Notes: a model not told the origin generated them from the letters alone. 64,000 bases of DNA from Zygnema cylindricum (GCA_037447655.1 JBBHKE010001469.1:29575-93574); one strand, 5' to 3'. Counted from the stretch's first letter, positions 9,908 to 21,984 are shown. Translations and numbers: made by a program.

Positions 9908-10149
9908 GTAAGGCATACTCTCTCACTCTCTCTATCTGCTCCTCCCTCTTCCTCCTCTCGTCTAGTGGGTTTGTGACTGTGCCACCTGTGTGAAAGAAGA
10001 ACCGTGGGAACCTGTGTTTGCTGTCCCGTGGAGAATATTCTCAAATTTTAAGAAAGAAATAAACCCAAAACAGAGGAATAATGAACGCCATCCACATTCT
10101 AATGGTGTCAACAATAAAGAAGTTAGAGAGGATGATTTCAGAGAGGCTG

Positions 10150-10975
10150 AAGGGGGGGGAAGGAGGAAGTAAGGGGGCAAAGCAAAGTAAACGCGAGGGT
10201 TTTCGCAGTCTCAACTCCAGAAAGCAGGCAGCTCTTTCCCTCTCCACCTCTTACCCTCTGCGTCTCACCCTCGCCCCTTCTCTCGGTCTCTCCCACTACC
10301 CCTCTTCCCCTCTCCCCCACTCCCCCTCTCCCCTCGTTCTCGGTCTCGCCCTCCCTCTCTCTCCCTCTCGCCTCCTTTCCCTCTTTCCCTCTTTCCCCTC
10401 TCCCTCTCTCCTTCTCCCCCTCTCCCCCTTCCCCTCTCCCCTTTCCCCCTCTCCCCCTCTCTCCATCTGTCACTCTATCCCTCTCTTCCTCTCTCCTCTC
10501 TGCGTCACCCCCAATCCCCCTCTACCTCCCTCTCCTCTCCCTCTCGCCCTCCCGCCCTCTTTCTTGCCTCCCTCTCTCTATCCCTCGCTCTATCCCTCTC
10601 TCGCTCTCTCCCTCTCTCTCTCCCACCCTCTCTGCCTCACTCCCTCTCTCTCCCTACCTGTTTCCCTCTCTCACTCTCGCTCTCTCCAACTCTCCCTCTG
10701 CCCCCCTCTCCCTCTCTCTCTCCAACTTTTCCTCTGTCCCTCCCTCCCTCTCTCCCTTTCTCCCTCTCTTCGTCTCTCCCTCTCTCCCTTCTCCCGCTCT
10801 CCTCTCCCCTCTCTCCCCCTCTCCCTCTCCCCCTCTATCTCTCTCCCTGTACCCCTCTATCTCTCTCCCTCTCTCTTATCCCTCTATCCTTTTCTTCCTC
10901 TCTCTCTCTTTCTTTATCTCTCCCGCTCTTCCACTCTCCCTCTCTTTCACTCTCGCTCTCTCCTTCCCTCTCACT
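10150..10975 (-). repeat. Pyrimidine tract (CTCC/CCCTCT)n, inverted partner of 1840-2262
   Basis: About 730 bp of almost pure pyrimidine, preceded by unique sequence (10150-10250) matching 2165-2262 inverted. The long Ser/Pro/Leu open frame is an artefact of composition. Confidence 0.7.
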
Positions 10976-11360
10976 GATCAAAATGAGTCTGGAAACATCA
11001 TAGTCTATACTCACCATTATAAAGTAATTCTTGGAGCATTGGTTTCATTTGTGTTCATTCACCCTAGCAATTTCTTGAGTAGCCACAAGCATTAGTGACG
11101 GTTTAACCATCATTATTACTTTGGAAACTTGAAAACCATCAGATGTGGGTTCTCTTGATTAATTTTTTGAAACCTTTGTTTTCTGTTTTATGCAGCTTCG
11201 ATGTGACGTTTCCTCTTCCGTAACCGTCATCAGCACAAACAACATAAAGGAAATTACCGGTGACTTTTCGGAAGCTATTGGAGAAGGGGGTTTTGCGACA
11301 GTGTATAAGGGAATATACTAGGGAGTTGAGGTGGCTGTCAAAAAAATGAAGACTTTCATG
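10976..11360 (+). pseudogene. Truncated kinase copy: intron end plus first 55 codons
   Basis: An inverted duplicate of 5760-6150. The splice acceptor TTTTATGCAG is followed from 11196 by coding sequence matching the kinase exon at 4934-5926 through the glycine loop and beta3 lysine. A TAG (11319-11321) replaces a Gln codon, and the frame ends at about 11359, where unrelated DNA begins. It shows the direction and extent of the inverted duplication and cannot encode a kinase. Confidence 0.85.
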
Positions 11361-12667
11361 TTAGTTTTAGGTGCTCACCTTAGCCCCTGGCCGAGGGCTA
11401 AAGTAGATAAGCCTAGAACATACACTAGAAGGGGTGCCGTTATGTGCCTCACAAGGGTTTAGAGATGGGAGTAGAAATAGATGTAGACAATAGATGAGGC
11501 AGGTTTTATCAGCTTTGAATAGGATTGTTAAGAATTACAATTGTCACTCTGGACATTTCTCTATCTAATATAGCTCGATTTCACCTCCTATGACTAAGGT
11601 CTAATCTCTATGATCTATGATGATCTCTGATTTCTCTGTACAATGTGATTCTATGAATAAAATGCTAAACAACATTGCCTGAACAAATTGCTATCCTGTG
11701 ATGTTTGAGAAAAATAGATCTCTTGCTAAACTTTGCTCACTATTTAAGCATGTGCACTCCTATCAAATGTGAATGTGTGCACTCGTGTGGTCCAATGACT
11801 ACACGCCAAAATGTACAATGTCAGCCGTCGGTGGCCGCGTCCCAAAGGTGCGCCAGAATTTCCGCCAAAAGGTGTGTGTCGTGGAATCGTCACTCGACTC
11901 CGTACGATTCGATCCTGCCATCCGTACATAATATCGGCCGAGATCGTCTAAAATCAACACTCCCACTCGAGCTCGTGTCGATATTTGCCGTGCTCCTCGA
12001 TTTCGTCGAATTGGTAATTGCTTGGCGCTTCAGTGGTACTGTAACTGCGTAACCATTTCCGTACAATCTATACCCTAGTAAATCAAGAAAATCTCTGATT
12101 TCGTTAGTTCTAAGCAGATTTTGTTCCACGTAATATTTCCGTCCGTTGGGACCACCTGTGGTCTTTAAAATCATGTCTTGTTGTACGTGGACTGAAATGA
12201 GGCGTGCGCCGTACAAAGGAACTCCGCCGTTGGCGACCTTGTCCTTTGTTACTGACTCCTCAGTCGGATTACGTGACGTGTAATCCTCTTCGTTCGTGGA
12301 TCCTCCAAATCACAAATTCGCGTAATCCTTAGTGATCCCGAACCGTCGTTTTCACTTTCGCAAAATTAAAATATTTCGACGTCGCATTGAGTCGCGTGAT
12401 AAAATTGTCGTCGCTCGTGCATTTTACATCGTTCGATATATGAATTTGTGGTCGTGATAACGTCGCTCGAAATGGGCGATTGAATTTTTCGTTCGTGAAG
12501 CGTCGCGTGATGAAGTTGCCATCGCTTGACCAATTTCGATCGTTCGATGTATGAACGTGTGGCCGAGATGACGTCGCTCGAATTGTGCGACCGTACTTTT
12601 TGTTCACGCCATCGTCGCTCACTCAGAAAGGTACCTGTACCGCCTTTGTCGCATCCATATAGTGGGA
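11361..12667 (-). other. Unclassified insertion between kinase fragment and element A
   Basis: Starts TGTTAGTTTTAGG right at the kinase break. It contains a minus-strand 108-codon frame (11890-12216) of unknown character and the 111-bp repeat at 12391-12612. A retrotransposon LTR/leader on the minus strand is possible (TATTTAAG at about 11742), but no TSD or second LTR was found. Confidence 0.35.
12391..12612 (-). repeat. Two 111-bp tandem units, each 37 codons, inside an open frame
   Basis: Units start at 12391 and 12502 with GTCGCGTGAT and diverge by roughly 20-25%. The minus-strand frame 12329-12622 stays open through both, repeating FRAT-SRP-H-SND-NFITR. The period of exactly 37 codons lets the frame survive duplication. 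Confidence 0.7.
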
Positions 12668-13687
12668 TGTTGAAATTATTAGATTTATAAGGTATTTTAT
12701 AGGTTTGAATTTATTTGTAAAAATAGGAAAAGTAAAAGCGCTTGCAGCCTGCCTCCACCTCTTCACTCTACCCCCCATACTTGTTGTAGTTACTGAAGGA
12801 TAGAGAGGCTGGTGGAGCCATGGCAGCCTCAGCTCCATAGGCAGGACTTAAGAGTGACCTAAGTCACTCTCAACAAAATGTTGAGTCCGGTTGGACTCGA
12901 ACCTCCGACCGACAGAGCGTGGCGTAGCCGTCAGCTCTAACCGGTCTGTCGTGGAAGTTCGTTACATCACATAAGGTATGATATTTATTTACACATTGAA
13001 TAGAACATTAATTCGATTAACGTAAATGTAAAAAAAAAAACATAGAGACGTAGCAGATTCAGTACGTACATCAAATCCGCCGCACGAAATACATGAATCG
13101 GACATTTATTTCAAACGGCTTACATTAAATGCCGGTCTTCATCCGACAAGGTTAATCATCGCCGAGGTCCCGAAATGGTCACTTTGGTGGTTTTCGGACG
13201 TGGCGTGACGTGGCATGACCTAGCGATACGTGGCAGGATTGAATTGAGCAGCGGGGATCCCGGACGACATAAGGACGACTCAGACGGCGACTCGTGTCTA
13301 CTCCATGGCCTTTTCTTACAGAGGCCGTGCATAAAGTACGTCGGCTATAGTACTTTTTGGTACTTTACAGTATTTTGATTGGAGCGTACTTTAGTAGATA
13401 GGATTTGTGAGAGGGATGTAGGACTTAGAATATTTTTAGATTGTCACCTCTCCCTTGGGAGCTTTGTATAAATTGGCATCTTTGCCGGCTCATAACATAT
13501 CGGCTTGTTGGCAGTTTTCAGTGATTCTTTTTACTACACACTCAGAGGAGTCCACGCTCCACAAAGGTCCAATCAAACTATTAGTTTGCCTTCCTGACCA
13601 GCAGTAGTTGTGGCTTGAAGTGAGTTAGTTAATTACTATCAAGAGGCTTCCAGTATTCTGTAGTCCAATGGAGGACACATAATTTCA
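12668..13687 (+). repeat. 5' LTR of element A
   Basis: 1020 bp from TGTTGAAATTATTAG to ATAATTTCA. TATAAATT box at 13467-13474. Antisense tRNA-like block at 12881-12965 with an exact RNA polymerase III B box (12893-12903 on the minus strand). An ATG at 13668 in the last 20 bp is followed here by an in-frame TAA. Confidence 0.85.
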
Positions 13688-13702
13688 GGTTATGGGCCCA
13701 CC
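13688..13702 (+). promoter_or_regulatory. Primer-binding site, half-tRNA type (initiator Met anticodon arm)
   Basis: GGTTATGGGCCCACC lies immediately after the LTR. Its complement is the anticodon-loop sequence of plant initiator tRNA-Met, not its 3' end. This is the arrangement known from Drosophila copia, where a cleaved 5' tRNA half primes reverse transcription. The ATG inside it (13692) is in frame with gag. Confidence 0.8.
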
Positions 13703-16700
13703 CTCTAGGGTGCCCACCTTCAATGGATCTGGGTTTAGTTATTGGGAAGCCATGATGATGGGAGCTTTGTGCGAAAAACGATACTGGGGTATCGTCAGTG
13801 GACAAGTGAAACGTCCACCTTCGGGAACTCCACCACCTTCGGGAACTCCACCACCTTCGGGAACTCCACCTGGATTTGGAGGAGTAAGGTTTCCTGCAGC
13901 AACGGCTGCCTCAGCGGAGGAGGCAGGTGATGGGGACAACAGTGTGTCCGAAAAGGGGAAAGGGAAGGAGATACCCCTTACTTTTATTGCCACAGTACCG
14001 GGAGCGGCAATCGTGAAGACCGCGGAGAACGATACTCAAATGTGGGAGGATGTAAACATGGCTGCCAAGAACTTTATTCTGAGGCACCTCACTCAAGCTT
14101 TGGCAACCCCTCATCTTCACATTTACAAGGCCGAGGAGTTGTGGGTGAGTTTGGTGGAGATCTATAGATCTAGAACTATTCAGGAGCTCTAGTTGGCTGA
14201 GCAAAAGCTAGTGAGTTACATTTACAAAGGAGGAAAAATGTTAGATTACTGTAATGATCTCCCTTGTTTGTATATGGAGATTGAAAGTGCCGGGTGGACA
14301 AGTATAATGAAAATGAAAGTTAACACTCTTATCATGAAGTTACCAGATGAGTACGAGTACATAGTGTATGGAGTACAGGAAAGGCCTGATAGTTCATGGA
14401 AATGGAACACAGTGGTCCGGATGATACTTGCGCAAAAAAACACAATGGAGATTCGGAGAGGAGGAAAGAGCATTCAAGCTCTAGCAGCAGGAAAGGACCG
14501 ATAGGGGAAGGACCCGAAAAAACCCTACAAAGGGGAAAGAGATCATTCTGGAGGACCAAGGCCCCCAAAGGGTCTTTGTCATTTTTACAAAAAGCCGGGA
14601 CACTTAATAGCAGATTGTGTCAAGCCGTCGGAGCTGAGGCTCCAACAGAACCGTGGAGGGAGTTCTTCCGAAGGGAAGAAAAAGATACTTGTGGTCAAAA
14701 AAGTGACAGGAAAAAACCAAGGACGAGTACTCGGAGGAGGATGGGGAGCTTCTTCTTGACGAGAGTCTGGAGGAGAAGGAGATCCCTCGGAGACAGAAGT
14801 GTGCCCTTGGAGCAATTCGGGAAGCGCAACAGGAAGGGTGGATCATAGACTCAGGTGCATCAATGCATATGTGGCGTGATAAGGAACTCTTCCCTGAGCT
14901 AAGAAAGATCCCTATTGTAGAGATAGAGTATGGGGATGGGAGAGTGGTTACTACAGATCTAGTGGGGTCAGTAGATCTAAAAGTCTTAGTGGAGGGTAAG
15001 ACTTTTATACTACATTCTCAGATGTACTCTACATTCCTCAGCTGAGTAAAAATCTTGTCTCTACGTTTGTGTTAGATGACAAGGAGTTTAATACCTTCAC
15101 TAGAAAGGGAGTCTTTACACCTAACTATGGGGATGAAGTTTACTTCACGGCAGATAAGGGTATCGAAGGAATGTTTAAGCTTAACCTGAGTAATGAAAAG
15201 AATAATGCTTACAATGTTGGTGTTCCTTTGTTGATGATTTGGCATAAGCAGTTGGGGCATGTGCATTTTGATAGGTTGAGGGAAATGAAAATTCTTAGGG
15301 TAGTAGAAGGCATTCAGTTTGGGGATAATGAAATGATGGATGATTGTAGTGGCTGTGCTCAACGTAAGGCTCACATTCTTCCCTTTCCCAAAGCCGCCAC
15401 ATATAGAGGTGAGAATGTACTAGATTTGGTCCACACAGATATTTGGGGACCTGCAAAAGTACCTTCGGTTGGAGGAAAGAGGTTTATGTTGACAATAACC
15501 GATGACTGGTCTAGATACTCTATAGTGTATTTCCTAAAAACAAAGTCTGAAACATCAACTTACTTCAAAGAATATAAAGCCTGGAGTGAGAAGTTGCATG
15601 AAACCCCCATTAAGAGAATATGGAGTGATAATGGGGGGGAATATACCTCTAACTAGTTTGAGGAATATCTGAAAGATGAGGGATTGCAGCACCAGAAAAC
15701 TGTACTATATACCACGAAACAAAATGGGGTAGCTGAGAGGTTGAATCGAACACTAGGAGATAGTGCATGCAGTATGTTGGCCGACAAGAAAATAGGAAAG
15801 AGATTTTGGGCAGAGGCAATGAACTTTGCCAACTACGTTAAGAATTGAGTCCTTACCTCAGCTGTAAAGGGAGTGACAACTTATAAGAGATGGGTTGTGA
15901 CACCTTATGAGAGATGGGTTGGAAGGAAACCAGATGTCTCACACCTTAAAGTGTTCGGTAGCCAAGTTTACAGTCTTGACACGGATAGGAATAACTGAAA
16001 ACTAGATGCTAAGGGAAAACTTGGATACTTTGTGGGATATGATGAGGATGTTAAGGGGTATAGAGTCTATGATTTAGCAAAGAAAGATATCATTCTGGTC
16101 AAACACCTAGTTGTCATGGATGAAGGGAAGTTATTTGACCCCTTCAAATATACAAAGAAGATAAGAATCAGATTTGAGACCGAAAGTGAGGAGAACTCGG
16201 TCGTTCCCAAAAGGGACATGAGTGAAACCGTGAGAGCAGTTTCGAGGAGATTCGAGATAAACGGGACACACCAAAAACCTCACATACTCCTATGGACTTC
16301 GAGGAGATAGAAGAAGTGGGACCAGAACCGGCTTCCATGGACAAGGGAGCCGATGAGACAGTGAGAAGAAATCCAAGAATTCCATCCATTCCAGCTTCGA
16401 AGTTTGAGGGAGGGAGGAGGAGCAGCAAAAGGATACAAGAAAAACAGGCCGCTCATAAGTTAACTAAGCTATCTCACCCAGATGAGCCTCAGTCTTACTC
16501 GGAGGCAGTGAATAGTCCAGAGAAAGAAAGATAGATTAGAGTTATAAATGATGAGATGGCCTCCATCATGGAAGCAAATACTTGGGAACTAGCAGATTGT
16601 CCTCAAGACTGTAAAACCTATTGGATATAAATGGGTATTTAAATTTAAACTCAACCCAGATAATACCATTGAGAGATATAAGGCTCGATTGGTAGCGAAG

Positions 16701-17390
16701 GGGTTCACCCAAAAGGAGGGGATTGACTAAGAGGAGACCTTTGCTCCAGTTGTTTGGTTCCAATGAGTAAGGATTCTCCTCTGTCTGGCAGCAGCGGAAT
16801 CATGGAAATACACCAGATGGACATTAAGACTGCTTTTCTTAATGGTGAGTTAGAGGAAGAAATTTTCATGAGGCAACCCGAGGGGTTGGTGGAGGAAGGA
16901 GAACAAAACACATTTGCAGGCTCATAAAGTCCTTATATGGCCTGAAGCAGGCTCCCCGACAGTGGAATAAGAAACTAGATGAGTTTCTCATCGGTGTGGG
17001 ATATATCCAGATCAGCTCTGACCATTATATCTATATGTTTGAAGTTGAGAATGGTGTCATTATTATTGCAATTTATGTGGATGATCTGCTTGTGTTGAGT
17101 AAATCTTTGGAAAAGATCAATAAGTTAAAGAAAGATCTTAGAAGCATATTTGATATGAAGGATTTAAAGGAGGCAAGATAAATTTTGGGGATTCAAATGG
17201 AGAGAGATAGGGGGAAGAAGATTATCAGACTTACTCAGAAAGAAGCAATAGGTAATATGCTTGAGAAATTCCAGATGGAAAATGCTAACAGTTGTACCAC
17301 TCCCATATACTTGAAAAAAATAAGTGATAGGAGTGTAGAAGGAGGAGTGATGATCTTAGATGATCAGATGAGTTTAGAAGAGAGAGAGTA
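13692..17390 (+). pseudogene. Element A gag-pol remnant
   Basis: Gag opens at 13692 and stops at a TAG (14190-14192). It contains three extra copies of an 18-bp PPPSGT-coding unit (13820-13873). Further reading frames hold a CCHC knuckle remnant, a DSGAS protease site (about 14848), GAG-pre-integrase, and integrase with SDNGGEY up to a stop near 15654. RT motifs follow, including YGLKQAPRQW and YVDDLL (about 17075). Stops occur near 15846, 16532 and 16729, and a 27-bp duplication sits at about 15872-15925. Together at least six lesions make it non-coding. RT's catalytic YVDD is intact even though the polyprotein is dead. Confidence 0.85.
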
Positions 17391-20300
17391 TATTTTGATT
17401 CCGTGGAATTTAGCGCAACCGTAGGTTAGAGTCGCGAACTCCAAGATACTGTCGCGCCGCCCAAAATTAATGCGTACCCTGACGTGGATTTTCCACTGTC
17501 GAAATCTCCACCCCAATCTCCGTCGCAATAACCGATACACTGCAAAGAGTCCCTTTTGGACGCATATACCAAGCCAAAGTCGATTGTACCAACCAAATAG
17601 CGAAATATTCGTTTCACTGCCTCCCAATGATATTTTTTTTTAGCGTTGCAATAACGACTGACAACTGACACCGCCGCCACAATCTCCGGACGCGTGCCTA
17701 CACTCAAATACATTAGACTACCAACTGCTTCACGGTATGGTACTGAAACATTTTCTTCCTCTTCGTACTTTTTGTACTGTACTTTTGGATCTAATGGCGT
17801 CGAGACAGATTTCCCGCCAATCATACCAAATCTAGTCAAGACCTCTCTACAGTACTGAGCTTGACTAAATTTAATTACATTCTCGCTGGACCTTATGACT
17901 TCTATCCCCAAGATGTACCTTACTTCTCCAAGATCTGTAACTTTAAAATGTATGCTTAGGTACTCTTTTAGCTTATTAATAATAGACAACGTGTCACTAA
18001 TCATTAAAAAGTCATCGTCATACACAGAAAAAATAATTTGGTCTTTTCCCTCGCCTTTCACGTAAACTACGAAATCCAAAATTGTACGAACAAAACCATA
18101 ATTAGTAAGTACCTTATGAAGAAGAAGGTATCATGTTCTTAGCGCTTGTTTTAATCCGTACAAGGATTTTCGCAGCCGCCATACTTTTCCTTCTTTAGAA
18201 AGGACACCCTCGGGCACCTTCATATAAACCTCCTCTTCTAATTCTCCATTTAAAAAGGTTGTTTCTACATCCATTTGATGTATATGCTTATTCCCCGCGG
18301 CCGCAATAGCAATTATCATTCTCAAAGAATCAAACTTAACAACCGGTGCATAAGTTTCCGAATAATCAACCCCCTCTACTTGTTGAAAACCTTTACACAC
18401 CAATCTAGCCTTATATTTTATTATCTCCCCCGTAGCACCAGTTTTTTTTTTAAATATCCATTTAGCATCAATCGCCTTCTTCCCCTCCGGTAAACTCACC
18501 TCCTCAAAAGTTTTATTATCCATAATGGATTTCAATTCTCTCTCCTATGCCGGTTTCCACTTATCATCCCAATCCATAGAACTTCATGCCTCGGCGTAAG
18601 ATTGGGGATCGTGGGGCATATACTCGGTCAATGATTGCTTCAAAATAAACGCCTCTTGCGAGGCAGCCTAAATAAAATAATTGGAATTTTCAACATTTCC
18701 ACCTTTGCGATCAAATGATAGTCGATCCGGCTTCTTACCCCTTGTCGCACGTTGACTCCTTCTTAATAGCATTTCATTTTCTTTCTCATTTGCGGATTTT
18801 TCAATTTCGGGTTCTTCCTTATGGCAAGAAACACTCGGAGATTGAGAGCTTTTAGATCGTCGAATGTCCGAAGACATTCGGGATTTTTCACTTCGGATCT
18901 CGTCAAAATTAATTAATTCCGGATGAGTTTCGGAATTAGTTTTCCCCTTCTTAATATTGACGACCGGATCCGCTTCATTTTCGGAATCCGAATCATCAAG
19001 TTGAAGAAAAGAGAGAGATTCATTCACTTCAAGAAAATCATGATTAGTAGAGAATTTTTTGGAACGAGAAATAACAACTTTGAGATCCTCATGAAAATTC
19101 ACACTACGACTCTCTTCAATTACATGACGAATTGGATCATAAACCCGGTATAAAATCCCTTTAGAGCTATACCCCACAAAGATTCCCGACCAACTACGAG
19201 GAGAAAATTTACCTCGTTGTTTTACCGATTCGATGTACACCGTCGCCCGACACCCCCAAATTCGTAAATGATGTAATGAGGGATTTCGACCATACCATAA
19301 CTCATGAGGAATCTTATTGCCCGAAATAGAGGTAAGCCGACGGTTACAAATATAATTAGCCGTTAATATCGCATCTCCCCATAGATACTCCTTTCTTCCC
19401 GATCCGTAAATCATCGAGCGCACTATATCTTGAAGTGTTCGATTTTTGCGCTCGTCGATTCCATTCGATTCCGGTGCGTCTGATGTCGTAAATTCTTGCT
19501 TAATCCGCCATTTTTTAAAATAAAAATCAAATGCCTTAAACTCCCCGCCATTATCTGATTGAACTGCCTTTAATTTTCTCTCACATTGTCGCTCGGCCAT
19601 AACATGCCACTTTTCAAACTTTGCGGATGCATCGGATTTAAATTTTAGTAGATATACCCAAGTAAATCTGGAGTAGTCGTCAACGATAACCATGATATAT
19701 TTGTTCCCCCCCAAGCTTTTAGGCTTGACGTCACCACAAAGATCCACGTGTACTTTTTCAAGTGGATCCGTTGACCGAAAATTGGCGTCTTTGGTAGGAT
19801 GGGATTTGCGCAACTGACGCCCTTGACTACATCCGTCACAACCGTTGACTTTTTCTCCTGACATCAAATCTAAGTCGCGTGTGCAACCGGCTTTGATCAT
19901 ACGTTTTAAATTTTGTTCTAACGTATGGCACATGCGTAGATGCAATAGCGTCAAATCTCCTTAAATTTTGGCGATCTATCCAATGATGCCGTCATCGTGA
20001 CGATTTGACTTTGGACGCTTCCATAAAAGACGACCATAGAATGCGTCAAACACTTCTTCCTCACCGATCGTAATTCCATGAGGTCGTACAATTTTGATGG
20101 TAGAATCTCCCAAGGCGTACACACTCGCGCCACATCTCTAGATTTGGGGTACGCTCAAAAGATTTGCTGAGCCGCCCGGAATATAGAGCACGTTCAATAG
20201 TTGAATCTCAAATATTTGCTCAGATCCATTTTGATCTAGCGAAATCAGGTCAAGTTGTACAGTACCAACTATATCATTAGAAATAACTTGACTACTTGCG

Positions 20301-21596
20301 ACGGTAATGATTTTTGGTACGGTTAAGGCGCGCATTTCATGGAAAAGTGTGTCGTCCAAACATACATGATGCGAAGCACCAGAGTCAATGATCCACTCCT
20401 TGTCGTTTTGCGTTTTGAAGGACGTAGATCCTTTGGTGACACGTAGCATAAGAAAAATAATCGGTCTTTCGTCTCGTTCGTCGTTCTCCCAAACGAAGTG
20501 GCCATGGCCGCCGAATCGGCCGCCACGTCCACCGCGCCCCCCTCTATCAAATCGGCCACCGCCACGTCCATTAAACCTGCCACTGCAGCCGCCGCGACCG
20601 CCGTCGCCGTCAGATCTCGCGTAACATTGGGGCCTAATATGTCCCCATTTCCCGCAATAGTGGCATTGTTTCTCCTTATCCGGGCATGAGGAGGACATGT
20701 GACCGGCCTTTTTGCAGCGAAAACAGGTCACTGCAGACTCGTCTTGGAAAGGAGGTTGGCCAGGAAAGTTTCCCCTCCTTTCGTTGCTTCTCCCCCTTCC
20801 CCTATATCCGCCTCATCTTCCCCTTCCCCCTCTTCCCCCACGGAGAAAATTTAGATATGCGGGTTCTTCGGAGGATGCGTTCAAAGATCCACCCGAGGCC
20901 GAAGCTTTAGGAGGGCCTCCGCAATTTCTCTCGGTGGTTTTAAGGTAATTCACGATAAATTCATAGGTCGGATTTGTTTGCGCCCAAAGTATTTCTTTAA
21001 TATAAGTAAAATTGTCGTGTAACGCATTGATGAGACCGATCATATTATCCTCTTTCGATAATAATCTAGCCGTTATTCAAGAGTTGCTCCACAATAATAT
21101 TATATCGCATGATTGCATCATCAATCGATTCGTTAGACTTTATCTTAAATTGGATAAAGTCCTTGTAGGCATATTGCCCCTTGTTTTGGAGCCCCTTCTC
21201 AAATTGGCCTTCGAGCGCCTTCCAACACTCATGCGCCGTATCTCGGGTAAGGAAATGATCATGCACCGAAGCGGTACAAGATTGCATAAGACCGGTGATT
21301 ACGGCAAGATTTTTCTTCTTCCAAAGGCGGCGAGCCTTCGGATCATCGATCGACATCTTTTCTTCTCCATTCAAGGTCTTCCAAAGGTGACGGAGGATGA
21401 GTTGAGCTTTGATGTACTTCTTCCAAATTTGGTAGTTAGATCCATTGAAAAGAACGATCTTCCCCGGCATGGAAGGGATCGGTAACTCGTCATCGGATTC
21501 ATATTTGAGATCCGAGTCGTTCTCGATCACAAACTTCCCCTTTCTGAGAGCCTCCCTCAATTTATCGTCATCCTCGACCCCTCCATCCGAAGCCAC
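17391..21596 (-). pseudogene. Element D gag-pol remnant
   Basis: Gag (from MASDGG at 21596) has a UBN2-type core. Two CCHC knuckles, CFRCKKAGHMSSSC and CHYCGKWGHIRPQC, precede an RGG-rich linker. Protease active site IIDSGASHH. Integrase keeps HVDLCG, SDNGGEF and an ERKNRT Glu, i.e. a complete D,D,E set. RT has VYDDDFLMI, keeping the catalytic Asp pair. Breaks include a frameshift between Gag and the knuckles (about 20731-21066), stops between protease and integrase, near 18555 and 18125, and a TAA within RNase H at about 17424. Integrase is the best preserved part. Confidence 0.85.
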
Positions 21597-21970
21597 CTCA
21601 AAAGTATTTAAGATCGGATCCTCCTCGTCTACCTTAAATTTCCCATTTCGATTGGCATCCGTGATTTGTTGATCTACAAGAGTGAGAAAGCTGTCAAACT
21701 ACTCATTGAGACGATCTTCGATCAACACCACCCCTTCTTGTTTCTCTTTCTCCTCTTTTAGAAGTGGGTTGGAGGGAGAACCCTTTTCAAAAGTCTCTCC
21801 TCCGTAGCCGAAATCTTTCACACTCAGATCTGGAGATGAATCGGCCAGATCCGGTAGATCCGGTAGATCTGATTAGGAGCCGCAAAAGGAGGTGTGGATG
21901 AGAACTTCTTCTTCTTTCCCCCCATGGCGGCAAGACTTGCCACCTTGAGATCTCTTAAAGGAGCAAACTA

Positions 21971-21982
21971 GCTCCGATACCA
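21971..21982 (-). promoter_or_regulatory. Primer-binding site of element D (tRNA-Met 3' end type)
   Basis: On the minus strand TGGTATCGGAGC begins 2 nt inside the LTR end. This is the common plant copia PBS, complementary to the 3' end of initiator tRNA-Met (one mismatch from TGGTATCAGAGC). It contrasts with A/B/C. Confidence 0.85.
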
Positions 21983-21984
21983 CT

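Larger units (their letters stand above)
12668..17390 (+). mobile_element. Ty1/copia element A, 3'-truncated
   Basis: 5' LTR 12668-13687 (TG...CA), then PBS, then gag-protease-integrase-RT remnants on the plus strand, breaking off in the region between RT and RNase H at about 17390, where element D begins in the opposite orientation. RNase H, polypurine tract and 3' LTR are missing. It shares family, PBS and protein order with elements B and C. Confidence 0.9.

Noticed and set aside
10081-10977. 298-codon Ser/Pro/Leu frame
   Set aside because: Low-complexity CT tract gives open frames in all three frames; not a gene.
11705-12052. 115-codon plus-strand frame
   Set aside because: No domain, overlaps a minus-strand frame of similar length, in an unclassified repeat; not supported as a gene.
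12881-12965. True tRNA gene on the minus strand
   Set aside because: B box is perfect but no complete cloverleaf with acceptor stem could be drawn, and the block repeats inside LTRs; called tRNA-like only.
20388-20689. Plus-strand Pro/Ala-rich frames
   Set aside because: Shadows of the RGG-rich Gag-knuckle region of element D on the minus strand.
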